Positions 1 to 8,701 are shown, counted from the stretch's first letter. The stretch: DNA of 43,841 bases from a virus (IMGVR_UViG_3300005253_000384:1-43841), one strand, 5' to 3'. Program-made: numbers and translations. The notes: generated from the sequence alone by a model not told the origin.

Positions 1-2
1 AG

Positions 3-572
3 CGCTCCAGCAACACCTCGCGCACGCAGCCCGACGATGAGCCGGTAACAGTTGACGAGGTAAAGAGCGATCTGAAGATGAGGGGGATCAACGACTATGA
101 TGGCCACATTAAACCCTTGATTCAGGCGGCAACACAGTACGTCGAGGAACAGCGGCTATGGAAAGCGCTACTGACGCAGACCTGCATTGACAAGTTCGAT
201 GATTTTGGCGGCGAGTTCGAGCTAGCTTGGGAGCCCGTGCAGAGCATCACGTCGATCACCTACCAGGACACGGACAACGCTACGCAGACCTTGGCGACCA
301 GCGTCTACGAGTTGGCCACTCGCAACGGCGCTGGAATCGTGCGGCTGAAGTTTGACCAGGTGTGGCCCGTCGCGTTGTCACATCCCGACTCGATCACGAT
401 GACCTACGTGGCCGGCTTTGGCGATGATGCGGCGGACGTGCCGGTCTCGATTCGGCAGGCGATTCGCGTCTTGGCCGGTGATTGGCAACTGAACCCCGAT
501 GGTGACACGAGAATCCCAATACAAGTAGACGGCCTGCTGAGTGGCCAGGCGGCCATGAGGATCTTGGCATGA
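3..572 (+). CDS. Head-tail connector protein (phiE125 gp8 / HK97 gp6-like), 5' partial
   Basis: This protein would form the ring of adaptors under the portal that joins head to tail. The frame is open back to base 3, and the upstream residues EPVTVDEVKSDLKM match the usual start of this family, so the gene begins outside the window and the internal ATG at 78 is not its start. The N-terminal part is helical (LIQAATQYVEEQ), followed by beta-rich stretches and a C-terminal helix (IRQAIRVLAGDW), as in gp6-like connectors. It overlaps the next gene by 4 nt. The family call rests on this pattern and on gene order; the exact family name is inferred. Confidence 0.8.
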   Translation, partial: RSSNTSRTQPDDEPVTVDEVKSDLKMRGINDYDGHIKPLIQAATQYVEEQRLWKALLTQTCIDKFDDFGGEFELAWEPVQSITSITYQDTDNATQTLATSVYELATRNGAGIVRLKFDQVWPVALSHPDSITMTYVAGFGDDAADVPVSIRQAIRVLAGDWQLNPDGDTRIPIQVDGLLSGQAAMRILA

Positions 573-928
573 GCAAGCGGACGAAACGTATTGGCCGTTA
601 CGAGCCTGTGCGGTTCATGCAACAGGCGTCGGCCCGTACGGCCGATTCGTTTCGTGAGCGGACGGAGGTGGAGACGGAATACATCCGCCGCGACGCGCTG
701 GTGATGGAATTGCGAGGCACGGAGAAAGTGGTAGCCGGGCAACTGGAGGCAGACGCCACCCACCTGGTGTACATGCACAGCGACACGGCGGCCCGAGCAC
801 TGACGCCACGCAACTGGATTTTGCGAACCTCGCAGGGCAACGCCCGGCTGAACATCCTTTGGATCCGCGCGGTGGGCAACGACGGCATGGAACTGGAGCT
901 GCAATGTAACGAGAGGGATGAGCCGTGA
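569..928 (+). CDS. Head closure / head-tail adaptor protein (SPP1 gp16-like)
   Basis: A 119-residue, mostly beta protein. The size, the basic N-terminus, the central segment ending ATHLVYMHSDTAARAL and the terminal WIRAVGNDGMELELQCNE strand fit the head-tail joining family, whose C-terminal strand typically reports coordinates or units near the neck. It overlaps the connector gene by 4 nt (ATGA) and the next gene by 4 nt, so translation is probably coupled. Its role in closing the head after DNA packaging is inferred from the family and from its place between connector and tail completion genes. Confidence 0.7.
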   Translation: MSKRTKRIGRYEPVRFMQQASARTADSFRERTEVETEYIRRDALVMELRGTEKVVAGQLEADATHLVYMHSDTAARALTPRNWILRTSQGNARLNILWIRAVGNDGMELELQCNERDEP

Positions 929-1272
929 GCAGCCTGAACACCGCGCCTGAGCGACCCGTCTACGCCGAGGGTGAAGAGAACCTGGAGTCGGTGAGCTTCG
1001 ACGGCGTGTTGGATTCCGGCGAGTTGCTGGCCAGCGTGACTAGCGTAACGGAGCTGACCTCGACCGACCTGACGATCAGCAATGAGGCTGTTTCGACGGC
1101 GGCCTTGATTATCAACAACGTGACCGTCATCACCGGCCGGGCAATTCAATTCAAGGTGGTTGGGCAGTTGGTGGCCACGGGCAGTTACACGTTGAAGCTG
1201 ATCGTCGTGACCGACTCGTCGCCGGCGCAGAAGAAAGTGAAATTCGTGGAATTCGTAACGAAGGGATCATGA
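925..1272 (+). CDS. Beta-sandwich virion protein, possible tail or fibre adaptor
   Basis: A 115-residue protein starting at GTG, which overlaps the previous stop. It is dominated by alternating short beta strands rich in Ser, Thr and Val (LASVTSVTELTSTDLTISN, then IQFKVVGQLVATGSYTLKLIVVTD), which suggests an Ig-like or Gp6-type beta sandwich. No catalytic residues are evident. Sitting between head closure and tail completion genes, it is probably a small particle protein. I do not recognise the family with certainty. Confidence 0.5.
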   Translation: MSSLNTAPERPVYAEGEENLESVSFDGVLDSGELLASVTSVTELTSTDLTISNEAVSTAALIINNVTVITGRAIQFKVVGQLVATGSYTLKLIVVTDSSPAQKKVKFVEFVTKGS

Positions 1273-1275
1273 GCA

Positions 1276-1731
1276 ATGGCGTCCGAAGTTGTCCAATCAT
1301 TGTGCGCCAAGCTGTTGACCATGACGGCAGTGACGGACCTGGTGGGCACGGGCAACGACGCGCGGATTGAAAGTGAACTGGCGCAGGACGTAAGCGTGCC
1401 GGCCAACGGAACGATCGTGGTTGAGTTGGACTCGACGAATCCATCCAACGATCTAGGGGGACTCGGCGGCCTGGATTATCACGACGTGAACATCCTCGTA
1501 CGGGCGCCGACGCCTGCGGCCGCCACCGCACTGGCCGAGGCGATTCGCCGCAACGGCACGGACCCTGGCACGGGCCTGGCGGGATACAGCGGCACGCCCA
1601 TTGACACGAAAATTGATGCCACGCTGGGGGGGACTACTGGGCCCACGAAAATCACCCGAGGCGACGGCTCGGCGAGGCCCTGGTGGGATATCAATATGTC
1701 GTTTGAGGTATCGCACAACGAGGTGGTTTGA
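1276..1731 (+). CDS. Tail completion / tail terminator protein (gp17-like)
   Basis: A 151-residue protein with an N-terminal helix (VVQSLCAKLLTMTAVTDLVG), then strands and a loop with paired glycines, the arrangement of gp17/DUF3168-type proteins that cap the tail tube at the head-proximal end. The segment DYHDVNILVRAPTPAAATALAEAIR, a strand followed by a long helix, is also typical. AAGGGA lies upstream of the ATG. The stop overlaps the next start by one base. The function is inferred from fold pattern and synteny. Confidence 0.6.
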   Translation: MASEVVQSLCAKLLTMTAVTDLVGTGNDARIESELAQDVSVPANGTIVVELDSTNPSNDLGGLGGLDYHDVNILVRAPTPAAATALAEAIRRNGTDPGTGLAGYSGTPIDTKIDATLGGTTGPTKITRGDGSARPWWDINMSFEVSHNEVV

Positions 1732-2258
1732 TGGCGCCAAACATCCGGCTGGTCGGTGTCTCGGAACTAACCGCGAAATTGACCATGATCGAGGTGGTGG
1801 TGTCCAAGAGGGCGGCTAGGGCGGGCGTCAACGCGGGGCTCAATCCCATCATGCGAGCCATCAAGGCGGGTGTGAACAGTACGTCGGCGTCGGCCGAGGC
1901 CAAGGCTGCTGCTAGGCAAACTGTGGGTAAAAGGTTAGCGACCAGCAAGGGCGTCGTCACCGCAGCCAAGGTTGGATTCGGTGTAGGTACAAAGGGCCAG
2001 CGGCGGAGGTCAGAAGAGAAGGCGAAAGCAAGATCATCTAGTGGCGGCGTAGGTATCGGCGGGAGAAATATTCACTGGTTGGTCATTGGCGTTGCCTCAC
2101 GAACACAGCGGAAAACAGATAAGTGGACAGGAACTTTTAGTGGCTTGTTTTTGGGCGTGATTGCGAGTGCGACTCACGTGGCCGCCAACGCTGTAGTTCA
2201 GGCGGCGCGCCAAAAGTTTTGGCAAGTTATCAAACGGGAAGCTCTACGAAAGGGATAG
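1731..2258 (+). CDS. HK97 gp10-like neck/tail protein
   Basis: A 175-residue, highly basic protein. ATG at 1731 (overlapping the previous TGA by one base) is preferred over the TTG at 1728. The N-terminus MAPNIRLVGVSELTAKLTMI, followed by a long amphipathic helix and a Lys/Arg-rich loop, fits the HK97 gp10-like group that occupies this position between the head closure and tail tube genes. The middle (KGQRRRSEEKAKARSSSGG) is probably disordered. The C-terminal helix VVQAARQKFWQVIKREALRKG is amphipathic. Confidence 0.6.
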   Translation: MAPNIRLVGVSELTAKLTMIEVVVSKRAARAGVNAGLNPIMRAIKAGVNSTSASAEAKAAARQTVGKRLATSKGVVTAAKVGFGVGTKGQRRRSEEKAKARSSSGGVGIGGRNIHWLVIGVASRTQRKTDKWTGTFSGLFLGVIASATHVAANAVVQAARQKFWQVIKREALRKG

Positions 2259-2260
2259 TC

Positions 2261-2674
2261 ATGGCAAAAATCAAGGGCAAAGGTACCGTGCTCAAACAAG
2301 ACGTCGCCGGCCTGGTTGCCGTCGCCCAGATCATCAGCCTGAACATGGACGGCATCGAGTCGGAAACGTACGAGGCGGACACGCTGGACAACACGTCCGC
2401 GGGGATCCTCTACAGCCAAACAGGCCGAAGCGAGGGCGGCTCAACTTCAGGTGAACTGTTCTGGGATCCGGTTCTCGCCGGGCACCAGGCGATGACCGAC
2501 ATCATCATCACGCCGGTTGAGACGGCATGGGAGCTTAGCTTCGCGGACGCCGCAACCACCCTGTGGAGCATCCCTGGCGCTGGCCTCGGCCTGGGTTTGT
2601 CGTTCGTCTTGAACGATGGAGTCAAGGCGTCATTTGAGATTAAGCATTCCGGCCTTCCCGGATTTACCACGTAA
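2261..2674 (+). CDS. Major tail protein (tail tube)
   Basis: A 137-residue protein. I chose ATG 2261 over the earlier in-frame ATG at 2219, because 2261 follows the previous stop and has an AAAGGG site upstream. The sequence (MAKIKGKGTVLKQDVAG, then DGIESETYEADTLDNTSAG and GELFWDPVLAGHQAMTDII) has the strand-rich pattern of siphovirus tube subunits, with the Asp-rich loop before a Gly/Ser turn. It lies directly before the tail assembly chaperones and tape measure gene, the standard position of the tube gene. It would polymerise around the tape measure protein. Confidence 0.75.
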   Translation: MAKIKGKGTVLKQDVAGLVAVAQIISLNMDGIESETYEADTLDNTSAGILYSQTGRSEGGSTSGELFWDPVLAGHQAMTDIIITPVETAWELSFADAATTLWSIPGAGLGLGLSFVLNDGVKASFEIKHSGLPGFTT

Positions 2675-2697
2675 ACCTTTCATGACCGGAGGAAGCC

Positions 2698-3051
2698 ATG
2701 AAGTGCAAATTGGTCACGGAAATATCGGCGGGCGTCCACAACCCGGAGCCATACGGCACGCCCCTTTTGCCTGGGCATATCATCGATCTGCCAAAGGCGT
2801 TTCGCTTGGTACAAATGGGCGTCGCCGAGCCGGCCGACGATGAATGCCGGATACGGGCCAACAGGACTGAAGAGCAAATGGCCGAGGCGCAGCGACGATA
2901 CCCAGTCATTGCCAAGGGCATTTGTCCCAAGGATCGCGAGGACTTTTTCGCCGGCAAAATGGATGGCTACAATGACGATGGGTCGTCGATCCCCGGACCC
3001 AACGCAGGGCAAGACGAGGACGAGGAGGAAAATGAAGATGAAGATGAATGA
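2698..3051 (+). CDS. Hypothetical protein with acidic C-terminus, tail module
   Basis: A 117-residue protein of unknown function with a strong GGAGG site 6 nt before ATG. The N-terminus (MKCKLVTEISAGVHNPEPYG, then a proline-rich turn and a helix) resembles small accessory proteins in tail modules. The last 14 residues are almost all Asp and Glu. The DNA for this acidic tail also carries the ribosome site and start codons of the next gene, which overlaps it by 14 nt in another frame. Confidence 0.6.
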   Translation: MKCKLVTEISAGVHNPEPYGTPLLPGHIIDLPKAFRLVQMGVAEPADDECRIRANRTEEQMAEAQRRYPVIAKGICPKDREDFFAGKMDGYNDDGSSIPGPNAGQDEDEEENEDEDE

Positions 3052-3478
3052 TGCACCCTTAGCGGACGTGTCGGCGATGTTTCCAGGCAAGGTCAGGCGA
3101 CGGTACCTCGATATAGAACTGCCGGTTGCCAAGATCACGGTGCGAATCCGGTCGTTGCTTGCTGGCGAGGTCTCGCGGTTCCACGCTTCGCTGCTCTCGA
3201 AACGGAATCGCAAAATCATCCAATCGCGGCTGGAGGACTCGACGGCCCGGCTGATTGTGTTGTGCGCCGTTGACGCAAACGGGACGGTTTTGTTGAACGA
3301 AAGTCATGTGCTACAGATTATTGAGGAATGGGACAACGCCGATGTGGCCTGTCTTTCCGACGCATGCACAAAGCACTGCGGAATGGATCCCGACGAGTTT
3401 GAGGATCTGGCAAAAAACTCGGGGGAGATCTCGTTCGCCTCCGAGAGATCCGCATCGCCCGACAGCATCGCCGGATAG
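3038..3478 (+). CDS. Tail assembly chaperone, short form (gpG-like)
   Basis: A 146-residue protein. ATG occurs in frame at 3032, 3038 and 3044. I chose 3038 because AGGAGG at 3023-3028 is then 9 nt upstream. Strands plus helices (RRRYLDIELPVAKITVRIRS, later VLCAVDANGTVLLNESHVLQII) and the position between tube and tape measure fit a G-type chaperone. A slip site near its end makes a longer product (separate entry). It would keep the tape measure soluble and help the tube polymerise. The chaperone itself is not part of the finished particle. Confidence 0.7.
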   Translation: MKMNDAPLADVSAMFPGKVRRRYLDIELPVAKITVRIRSLLAGEVSRFHASLLSKRNRKIIQSRLEDSTARLIVLCAVDANGTVLLNESHVLQIIEEWDNADVACLSDACTKHCGMDPDEFEDLAKNSGEISFASERSASPDSIAG

Positions 3479-3744
3479 ATGTTGACGGGATGCTCGATTC
3501 GCTCACGGTTGAGCAATGGAATGAGCAACTGGCGTTCGATTCAATCGAGGGCGACTCGCTGGAACGCATCGCCGCGATCCTCAAGCTGGGTTTCGCTGCG
3601 ATCTGCCAGGTGTGGGGCGCCGACCTGACCGTTGACCATTTTGAGCCGCTTGAGAGCAGGAAGTCAGTGGAGTCGGACGGCTACACGCCGCCCAATGCCC
3701 AAGTGGCAGTATTGCGTACCCAAATTGATTCCACCGGGCGATAG
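3038..3744 (+). CDS. Tail assembly chaperone, -1 frameshift product (gpGT-like)
   Basis: The ribosome would read frame 1 to codon AAC at 3416-3418, slip back one base on A AAA AAC, and continue as LGGDLVRLREIRIARQ through MLDSLTVEQWNEQLAFDSIEGD to 3744, giving about 235 residues. The -1 frame has no stop between the slip site and 3744. The extension is helix-rich with a Trp/Gln-containing segment, as expected of a T domain that binds the tape measure. The internal ATG at 3490 could start a separate 84-residue protein, but it lacks a good ribosome site. Frameshifting here is known for most long-tailed phages; in this genome it is inferred. Confidence 0.72.
3412..3450 (+). promoter_or_regulatory. 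Programmed -1 ribosomal frameshift site
   Basis: The heptamer A AAA AAC at 3412-3418 is in the correct phase for the upstream chaperone frame (gcA AAA AAC). An imperfect hairpin can form just downstream: GATCTCG around 3427-3433 pairs with CGAG..ATC at 3442-3450 with a two-base bulge. Its spacing of about 8 nt from the heptamer suits stimulation. Confidence 0.7.
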
Positions 3745-3747
3745 ACC

Positions 3748-6075
3748 ATGGCAGTGATGGGTGATCTTGTCGTACGCTACGGCGCCACAACCGCGGGCTT
3801 TGATCGCGGCACGCGAAGGGTTCGCGGCGGGCTTGCGTTGATCACTCGGAGCGCCATGCGGATGATTAGCACACTGGCTCCGTTTGCCGGTGGATTCATG
3901 TTCATCCAAATGGCCCGATCGGCGGAAAAGTTCAACCAGAAGATGCGGCAGTCATTGGCGATCATGGGCGACGTCACGAGGTCGATGCAAAAGGAGATGT
4001 CGGCCGCCGCGTTCCAGGCTGCGAAAGATACACGGTTTTCCGCTGCTCAAGCGGCCGAGTCGTTTTTCTTCCTTGCCTCTGCGGGTCTCACCGCTGAACA
4101 ATCGCTAGCCGCTCTGCCCGCTGTCGCCGCGTTCGCGCAAGCCGGTAACTTCGACATGGCTCGGGCTACGGATCTTTTGACGGATGCACAATCCGCCCTT
4201 GGCCTAACAGTAGACGATTCAGCGCAGAACATGCGAAACATGATTCGTGTCTCCGACGTGTTAGTGAAAGCTAACACGCTAGCTAACGCATCGGTTGAGC
4301 AATTTTCCGAATCATTGACAAACAAGGCGGCGGCCGCACTTCGCATCGTGGGAAAGGAGATTGAGGAGGGCGCGGCCGTTCTTGCCGCATTCGCCGACCA
4401 GGGACGCAAGGGCTCGGACGCGGGTACGGCGTTGAATATCGTCATGCGCGATTTGCAAACCAAGGCGCTGCTGAACAAGAAGGCGTTCGAGGCGGCTGGG
4501 ATTGCGGTGTTTGACGCCGCGGGTGAGATGAACAATATCGCCGACATTATCGGCGATCTGGAGCGCAGACTCGACGGTATGTCGGACGCGCAGAAAAAGG
4601 CGACGTTGATGCAGCTCGGCTTTGCCGACAAGTCGGTGATTTTCATTCAGACGTTGATTGGGACGTCGGATAAGATCCGAGAATACGAGAAAGAGTTACG
4701 CAAGGCGGGCGGTACCACACAAGATGTGGCGGACAAGCAATTGACGCCCATGCAGAAAGCAATGGCGAAGATGGGCGCAGCGGCGACGAGGCTAGGGACA
4801 ATATTCAACGAGACCGTGGTTCCGGCCGTAACCGCTTTTTTGGGTGTTATCACGCGAATACTAGATGTTCTGGGCCCGCTCACGCCGACGATTTTGTTCA
4901 CAGCCGGAGCGGTGTTGGTCTATGCGGCGGCCGTCAAGGCAGCGGCCGTGGCGCAAGCGTTCTTGACGGCTCTAGCTGGGCCAAAGGGTTGGGTTGTCAT
5001 TGCCGGCGCCATCGGTGTCGCTAGCTTGGCGGTTGGGGTCATGGCGGCGGAGTTGAACACAGTCGCGCGCGAAGCCAGCGCGGCAAAACAAGAGATGGAG
5101 GGATTGGCGAAGGCGGCCGAAACCGAAGGAGCCCGCGCCCCAGGGGGTGGGCGCGGGCTCCTGTTAATCCCGCTGGCCGATGAATCCGGAAAAAGCTTCT
5201 TGAACGCCGGCGGCGCGGTTGGCTTTTTTGCCGCGAGGGTGCAGGCTGCACAGAATCGCATAACGAATCTCAACGCCAGTATAGCGAATGTACGGGCGGA
5301 AGGGGAACGCAGCGCCAGGCTAGCGAATGCACGGCCGGAAGGGGAACGCGTCGACATACTTGCCAATATGCGCCTCGGCATACGCGTGCAGTTAATGAAG
5401 CGACTCAATGCGGCAGCTCGGATAGAAGAATCCGCAGGTGCGGCGCTCCTCCAAATGATAAGGCGGCTAACCGACACGTTTGGTGATTATGCCACGGCGA
5501 TCCAATTTGTCGAACGCGGTTTAGCCTCTCTGGTAACGCCAGCGGAGGCTTTCCGCAGAGAACAGGAACAGATAGCCTTAGCCGTAAAATTGGGGCTTGG
5601 CGGACTGACAGAGGGGCAAGGGTTAGAGTTGTTGGCGCAAGCCGCCGAGCGACTCGATGCGGCGATCGGTGGCCCGGTGGCCATGATAGCCAAACTGAAA
5701 GACGAGCTGCGGTTGATGAATAAAGAGGTCACGGAGAGCGAATTGCTTTTAGAAAAATTGGCGAAGGCCGGCGCCAGTGAATCTCAGATCAACACTATAC
5801 GAGATTTGCAGCGCGAGATCGCCGGTCCCCCTAAGGACCTCGGCGGTATACGTGTGCCGGTATTCGAGGCGCCCGCACAAGCCCAGGGGCCGCAGTTCGC
5901 CGGCGCCGTGGAGAAGAGTAGCACGGGCGCGTTTAGCGCGGTGATCGCCACCTTGCGTGCGGACAAGGATCGACACCAGGCGCAGATCGCGAACAACACG
6001 GCGCGAGGGGCAGACGCAGGCGAAGAGGCCAACCGGAACCAGGAGGACAAAGTTCGCGTGGCATGGGAGCCCTAG
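3748..6075 (+). CDS. Tail tape measure protein (TP901 / PhageMin_Tail type)
   Basis: A 775-residue protein that sets tail length and is ejected ahead of the DNA. The N-terminal 300 residues show the core pattern of the family, including AQAAESFFFLASAGLTAEQS and GKEIEEGAAVLAAFADQG. Residues about 357-434 form a hydrophobic block with membrane-spanning potential, as usual. Long Ala-rich helices follow. Two oddities: a perfect 13-bp GC-rich inverted repeat inside the gene (5128-5161), coding a Gly/Arg/Pro segment, and a 39-nt near-duplication at 5282-5350. Residue count suggests a tail of roughly 110-120 nm by the usual 0.15 nm per residue rule. Confidence 0.9.
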   Translation: MAVMGDLVVRYGATTAGFDRGTRRVRGGLALITRSAMRMISTLAPFAGGFMFIQMARSAEKFNQKMRQSLAIMGDVTRSMQKEMSAAAFQAAKDTRFSAAQAAESFFFLASAGLTAEQSLAALPAVAAFAQAGNFDMARATDLLTDAQSALGLTVDDSAQNMRNMIRVSDVLVKANTLANASVEQFSESLTNKAAAALRIVGKEIEEGAAVLAAFADQGRKGSDAGTALNIVMRDLQTKALLNKKAFEAAGIAVFDAAGEMNNIADIIGDLERRLDGMSDAQKKATLMQLGFADKSVIFIQTLIGTSDKIREYEKELRKAGGTTQDVADKQLTPMQKAMAKMGAAATRLGTIFNETVVPAVTAFLGVITRILDVLGPLTPTILFTAGAVLVYAAAVKAAAVAQAFLTALAGPKGWVVIAGAIGVASLAVGVMAAELNTVAREASAAKQEMEGLAKAAETEGARAPGGGRGLLLIPLADESGKSFLNAGGAVGFFAARVQAAQNRITNLNASIANVRAEGERSARLANARPEGERVDILANMRLGIRVQLMKRLNAAARIEESAGAALLQMIRRLTDTFGDYATAIQFVERGLASLVTPAEAFRREQEQIALAVKLGLGGLTEGQGLELLAQAAERLDAAIGGPVAMIAKLKDELRLMNKEVTESELLLEKLAKAGASESQINTIRDLQREIAGPPKDLGGIRVPVFEAPAQAQGPQFAGAVEKSSTGAFSAVIATLRADKDRHQAQIANNTARGADAGEEANRNQEDKVRVAWEP
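5128..5161. repeat. Perfect 13-bp inverted repeat inside the tape measure gene
   Basis: GGAGCCCGCGCCC at 5128-5140 and its exact complement at 5149-5161 flank an 8-nt loop. No T run follows, so it is not a standard terminator. Confidence 0.85.
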
Positions 6076-6078
6076 CAA

Positions 6079-6936
6079 ATGACCGTTACCAGCGTAGCTG
6101 AAATAGCGGACGGCCGAGATACGTCGGAGGTGAGCATTGCCGGTGTCGCCGAGGCCCGGCATACGAGGGTGTTCCGCATCGTCACCAACAACCGGCACGA
6201 CGCCGACCTGGACATTCTCGGCGCGTCGGGCGTGCCGAAAGACGGCGACGTTCATCCCGACGATCCGATCGCGTTTATCCGTGCCCGCAACGCGGTGATG
6301 AAACACCCGCCGTTCGTGTGGGGGATGAAATGCCGCTACTCGACCGGCAGGGAGATTTCCAACAATCCACTCGCCGACCCGGCCATTATCACCTGGAATA
6401 CCGAGCAATTTCAGAAATCGTTTATCGAGGACACCAATGGTAACGCCGTGCTCAACTCAGCCGGTGATCCGTTCGACCCGCCGCACATTATCGACGATGC
6501 CCGATGGGCCGTGTCCGTTCGCAAGAATGTCTCGGGCGTGCCGCCGGCGATTCTTAGCTACCGCGAGGCGATCAACAGCAACGCGTTTACGATCCAGTCA
6601 ATTCCGGTTGGGATTCGGCGGGCAAAGATTTCGTCGATTCATATCGGCGAGGTTCAGTATCGCAACTCCAACCCCTTCCTGGTGTTTTCCTACATCTTGC
6701 AACTCAAGGACTCGACGGAGGACGACTGGCGGCCGCGACTGCTGGATCAAGGGTTGTACGAGATCGACGGTGTTGATCGCAAGCCAATTTTGGATAAGGA
6801 TAAAGAACCCGTGACAACCCCAAAGCAGCTTGATGGAGCGGGGGCGGCGGTCGCGGATCCAACGATATTGACCGCCGTGTTCGGCACCTTCCCCGGAAAC
6901 CGCGAACTGAATTTTAACGTTCTACCGATGACATAG
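6079..6936 (+). CDS. Distal tail or baseplate protein, unknown
   Basis: A 285-residue protein directly after the tape measure gene, where distal tail proteins are coded. It is beta-rich, with the segments IHIGEVQYRNSNPFLVFSYI and WRPRLLDQGLYEIDG, and ends in GTFPGNRELNFNVLP. No enzymatic motif is visible. Spacing to both neighbours is under 10 nt. The assignment to the tail tip is from position only; I do not recognise the family. Confidence 0.55.
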   Translation: MTVTSVAEIADGRDTSEVSIAGVAEARHTRVFRIVTNNRHDADLDILGASGVPKDGDVHPDDPIAFIRARNAVMKHPPFVWGMKCRYSTGREISNNPLADPAIITWNTEQFQKSFIEDTNGNAVLNSAGDPFDPPHIIDDARWAVSVRKNVSGVPPAILSYREAINSNAFTIQSIPVGIRRAKISSIHIGEVQYRNSNPFLVFSYILQLKDSTEDDWRPRLLDQGLYEIDGVDRKPILDKDKEPVTTPKQLDGAGAAVADPTILTAVFGTFPGNRELNFNVLPMT

Positions 6937-6945
6937 GAGTCGATC

Positions 6946-8031
6946 ATGCCAATGAGAACCGACACACTGAGAGTCACGGGCGCCTTCAATCATGCGAATG
7001 ACTTTCAGCCCGACATCGACCCGGGGCAGCTTGCGCAGCGGTCGACGCAGGAATACGGGATCGACCTGGCAAACCCGGTGGCCCACCAACAAACGGCCAA
7101 CGCGGCGGGCATTGGCATTACCGGCACCGCCGACAATTTCGTGACATCCGTCGAAAAAGTCGGGGCAATCATCAAGACGACAATCCTGATTGACGTGGAC
7201 GGCCTCAACAGCGGCGGGACACCCGATGATGTCATAGGCGCGGACGGCGCGGGCGTGGCTCATCTAGGGCAGATCACCGCCGCCGTGAACGGGACGATCT
7301 TCGCCGGTAAAGTCACTTGTCTCCAGACTCCCACCGTAGGGGAGCCCGACATCGATCTGTGGTACACGGATGACGCTACGGGCGTAGAGGACACGCTCAT
7401 TTCAGCCATGGCCAACCAGGTTCAAAGTACCAATCACGGAGATTGGACCGCCGGACAAGTAGCAGTCCTGACCGCGTTTCCGCCTGCCAATAAGTACCTG
7501 TATCTTGGCGGAGGGGCCGCGACGGACGCGACCTACACGGCCGGCATTCTGCTCATTGAACTCTGGGGGACCGATACGACAGGCGATCTGGCTATCATCC
7601 GCGGTGCGCTAGGAACAAACGCCCCGTCGCTCCAGACTGAGGATCTGCAAAAAGTCGGTGTCACCTGGCGATATCGACGCTATGAGGTGATCCTGCCGCC
7701 GGAGTACGTCATCGGCCAGACGGTAAAGATTCGGCTAATAGGCGGGATGATTACCACGGTTGCGGACACGACGGCTTTCGTGGATGTCGAGTGCTACGAA
7801 AACGAGGAAGATAATTCGGTTTCCGCCGACCTATGCACGACGTTGGAAACGACCATCAACGCGCTGATTGCCTCGCCCACGACCGTGGATTTTACAATCA
7901 CCTCGTCCACGTTGTCCCCCGGGACCGTGCTGGACGTTCGGGTAGGCGTAGAGGTGACGGACGCCGCTACGGCAGCCGAGGTGATTGGGTGCATCACCAA
8001 GGTCAGCCTGCTCTGCGACACGAAGGGTTAG
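6946..8031 (+). CDS. Virion structural protein, probable tail tip or fibre
   Basis: A 361-residue protein with the low Lys, high Thr/Gly/Asp composition of particle proteins. Two parts are visible: residues about 1-210 with many short strands (WYTDDATGVEDTLISAM, YLYLGGGAATDATYTAG), and a C-terminal part with repeated Thr-rich strands (STVVDFT-like, LSPGTVLDVRVGVEVTD). GGAG precedes the ATG. Probably assembled at the tail tip with the gene before it. Exact role unknown. Confidence 0.55.
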   Translation: MPMRTDTLRVTGAFNHANDFQPDIDPGQLAQRSTQEYGIDLANPVAHQQTANAAGIGITGTADNFVTSVEKVGAIIKTTILIDVDGLNSGGTPDDVIGADGAGVAHLGQITAAVNGTIFAGKVTCLQTPTVGEPDIDLWYTDDATGVEDTLISAMANQVQSTNHGDWTAGQVAVLTAFPPANKYLYLGGGAATDATYTAGILLIELWGTDTTGDLAIIRGALGTNAPSLQTEDLQKVGVTWRYRRYEVILPPEYVIGQTVKIRLIGGMITTVADTTAFVDVECYENEEDNSVSADLCTTLETTINALIASPTTVDFTITSSTLSPGTVLDVRVGVEVTDAATAAEVIGCITKVSLLCDTKG

Positions 8032-8035
8032 ATCC

Positions 8036-8701
8036 ATGGGCGGCCCTATAGTCGAGATCGACCTGGACCAGATATCGCGGATCATTCGCGCTGTCGAGCG
8101 AGTGGAGAAGCTGCCTCCGAACCCGCCGGCCGGCCGTCCCCGCGGGCCGGTCCCCAAGCCGAATCTGCGACACTTCGAGCTGGCCGCCCATCTCGTCCCC
8201 GGCGGATCGGCGCTGGCCTACCCTCGCGACTTCGACGGCACGGACGATTATACTACCAACCTGTCCGGTACGAAGTTCACCGTCCACGACCTGCTGGGCA
8301 TTCACCGCGGCCGAGCCCAAGGCGCCTACTCCTCGCCGCACGATGACGGTTCCCGTGGCATCGCCGAGAAACGCAACGGGCTTTGGCAGATCATCGCCAT
8401 GCAACCGCACGCGCTGAAAATCGAATGTTTGACGAATGGCGCGGTACTAACCACCGACGCGAATATCACGGTCGACAACGTGAAGATTCTCTTTCCCGTC
8501 GGCGCCATTTTCGCCGAGGGGTTGCCTACTGAAATCGTCAATCGCTTTAAGGACGAGGCCGACACCAACGCGATCGTCACCGCGTCCTGGGACGATGACA
8601 TCGCCGACGATGGGGTGGGCAGCGGCAGCGGTGGAACGGGCAGTGGCGGCAGCGGGGCCGACGGCCGGTATGCGTGCGACGACATTACATGCCCAGCGTA
8701 A
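8036..8701 (+). CDS. Hypothetical protein with Gly/Ser-rich tail, tail module
   Basis: A 221-residue protein. ATG 8036 is chosen because it follows the previous stop by 4 nt with AAGGG upstream; an in-frame ATG at 7985 would overlap the previous gene by 47 nt. The body contains FELAAHLVPGGSALAYPRDF and a Cys-containing C-terminus after a flexible Gly/Ser linker (residues about 194-210). The linker suggests a small terminal domain tethered to a particle protein. No family recognised. Confidence 0.55.
   Translation: MGGPIVEIDLDQISRIIRAVERVEKLPPNPPAGRPRGPVPKPNLRHFELAAHLVPGGSALAYPRDFDGTDDYTTNLSGTKFTVHDLLGIHRGRAQGAYSSPHDDGSRGIAEKRNGLWQIIAMQPHALKIECLTNGAVLTTDANITVDNVKILFPVGAIFAEGLPTEIVNRFKDEADTNAIVTASWDDDIADDGVGSGSGGTGSGGSGADGRYACDDITCPA

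Noticed and set aside
3490-3744. Separate 84-residue tail gene
   Set aside because: It lacks a clear ribosome site, and the frame continues upstream to the slip site, so it is better read as the frameshift extension of the chaperone.
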